A stretch of DNA of 64,000 bases from Eudorina sp. 2006-703-Eu-15 (taxonomy: Eukaryota > Chlorophyta > Chlorophyceae > Chlamydomonadales > Volvocaceae). The position numbers and the translations under genes are program-made. The stretch covers positions 1 through 64,000 of the forward strand of contig BDSI01000243.1 in NCBI GenBank assembly GCA_003117195.1, in the 5' to 3' direction. The notes beneath the pieces are model-generated. The model saw only the letters and a list, made by a program, of their open reading frames with translations, ran no database searches and was not told where the DNA came from. Positions 63,401-64,000 of this stretch are shown here, one piece after another; the stretch's first letter is position 1; every line of letters begins with the position of its first letter.

Positions 63401-64000
63401 GGCTGCCACTCGTACTCGCTTAACCCCTCTTCTCCCTAAACACACACACCGCAGGAGATGCGCGAGGGGCGGCCGCTCTCCAGGGGCGGCACCGCCCACT
63501 CCGCCGCCTCTGCCGCCGCCGCCGGCTCCCCCGGCCCGGGCGCGGGCGCGCCGCCGCTGGGGCGCCCCCTCACCTCCTCCGTCTCCCGCCCCGGCTCCCA
63601 CCACCTGCGCCGGCCCGGCAGCAGCAGCAGCTACAGCCATGACCCCATGCGCCCCCGGACCTCCGCCTCATCGGCCGGCAGCCGCCCCGGCTCTTCGGCG
63701 GGACCCGTGGCCGCCTCCGCCGCTGGTGCTGCTCCTGCTGGCGGCTTCACGCAGCACTTCCAACAGCTCGCTCAACAGCGGCAGCAGCTGACGGGCGCGT
63801 TGGCGCTTCTCGCGGATGCGGGCATGGGCCCAGCGGCCGCCGCGGCGCAAGGCCCATCCGGCAGCCGTGGCGGGGGCGGCGGCGGCGTGGGCGGTGCGGG
63901 GTCAGCTTCGGCGGTGGCTGCGACGCCTGCGGCCGCGGCGGCGGTGGCTGGGCCTGGCGGGGAGGCTGGGGGCGGTCTTGGCTCTCTGGCGCCCATCACC
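60426..64000 (+). CDS. LRRC40-like leucine-rich-repeat protein, 3' end outside the window
   Basis: Five exons, in phase: 60426-60532, 60609-60717, 60984-61106, 61542-62807 and 63455 to beyond 64000 (717 codons inside the window). The start ATG gives MNFGTFGLLAW. The N-terminal region has the typical opening SGELHLSGRQLPEVP. Leucine-rich repeats follow: LVLLDLSANSLVGLP, LTSLDVSFNQLRELP, LTCLKASYNQIERL, LAELHLGDNALT and LRHLDLRYNHSLSALPAEI. After residue 170 the protein becomes long and low-complexity (Ala, Gly, Ser, Pro, Gln), with a coiled-coil-like QQQQLKQQQHQAVYQRLQ segment, an acidic patch (SYVDEEDGDPGINIV) and LAAALEELSEL. LRR proteins of this type mediate protein binding; the partner is unknown. 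The few repeats and long disordered tail differ from the usual, almost all-LRR architecture. Confidence 0.82.

Overview
The window looks like nuclear DNA of a green alga, most likely a volvocine chlorophyte (inference). Coding exons are very GC-rich. Introns and spacers are often AT-rich. Introns carry GTGAGT/GTATGT donors and TGCAG acceptors. Spacers and introns are full of CATA, TCTA, AAT, GGGT and GAGG microsatellites. Every gene is split, so gene models were built by joining exons whose splice phases close exactly; coordinates of each exon are given.

Layout. 3.1-9.2 kb (+): a nine-exon gene for an Msp1/ATAD1-type AAA+ ATPase (copy 1). 10.3-23.6 kb: a repeat block. It holds about three copies of a 305-bp exon-like repeat, then about 9.8 kb of a G-rich 36-bp minisatellite with higher-order duplications, then a degenerate 245-bp repeat. 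24.5-35.9 kb (+): a second Msp1/ATAD1 paralogue. Its first intron contains a 5.8-kb L1-like LINE lying between two CATA arrays, and its fourth intron contains an antisense LINE remnant. 40.2-43.6 kb (-): a third paralogue, tail to tail with copy 2. 45.5-48.8 kb (+): a small membrane-anchored TPR-like protein. 51.8-60.2 kb (-): a complete 12-exon ubiquitin-specific protease with an N-terminal membrane segment, a MYND zinc finger, a full catalytic core and a C-terminal CS/PIH1-like domain. 60.4 kb to the end (+): a divergently transcribed leucine-rich-repeat gene resembling LRRC40, which runs off the window.

Functionally, Msp1/ATAD1 proteins extract misplaced tail-anchored proteins from mitochondrial and peroxisomal membranes. 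The MYND-USP is a deubiquitinase, probably membrane-anchored. The two themes both concern protein quality control, but nothing in the sequence shows that the genes act together. The main novelties are the decaying triplicate of Msp1 genes, the USP-CS fusion, the LINE flanked by CATA arrays, a short 3'-end box shared by LINE and SINE-like copies, a nested 82-bp palindromic insertion with a 5-bp target duplication, and the higher-order minisatellite with strand-biased G-quadruplex potential.
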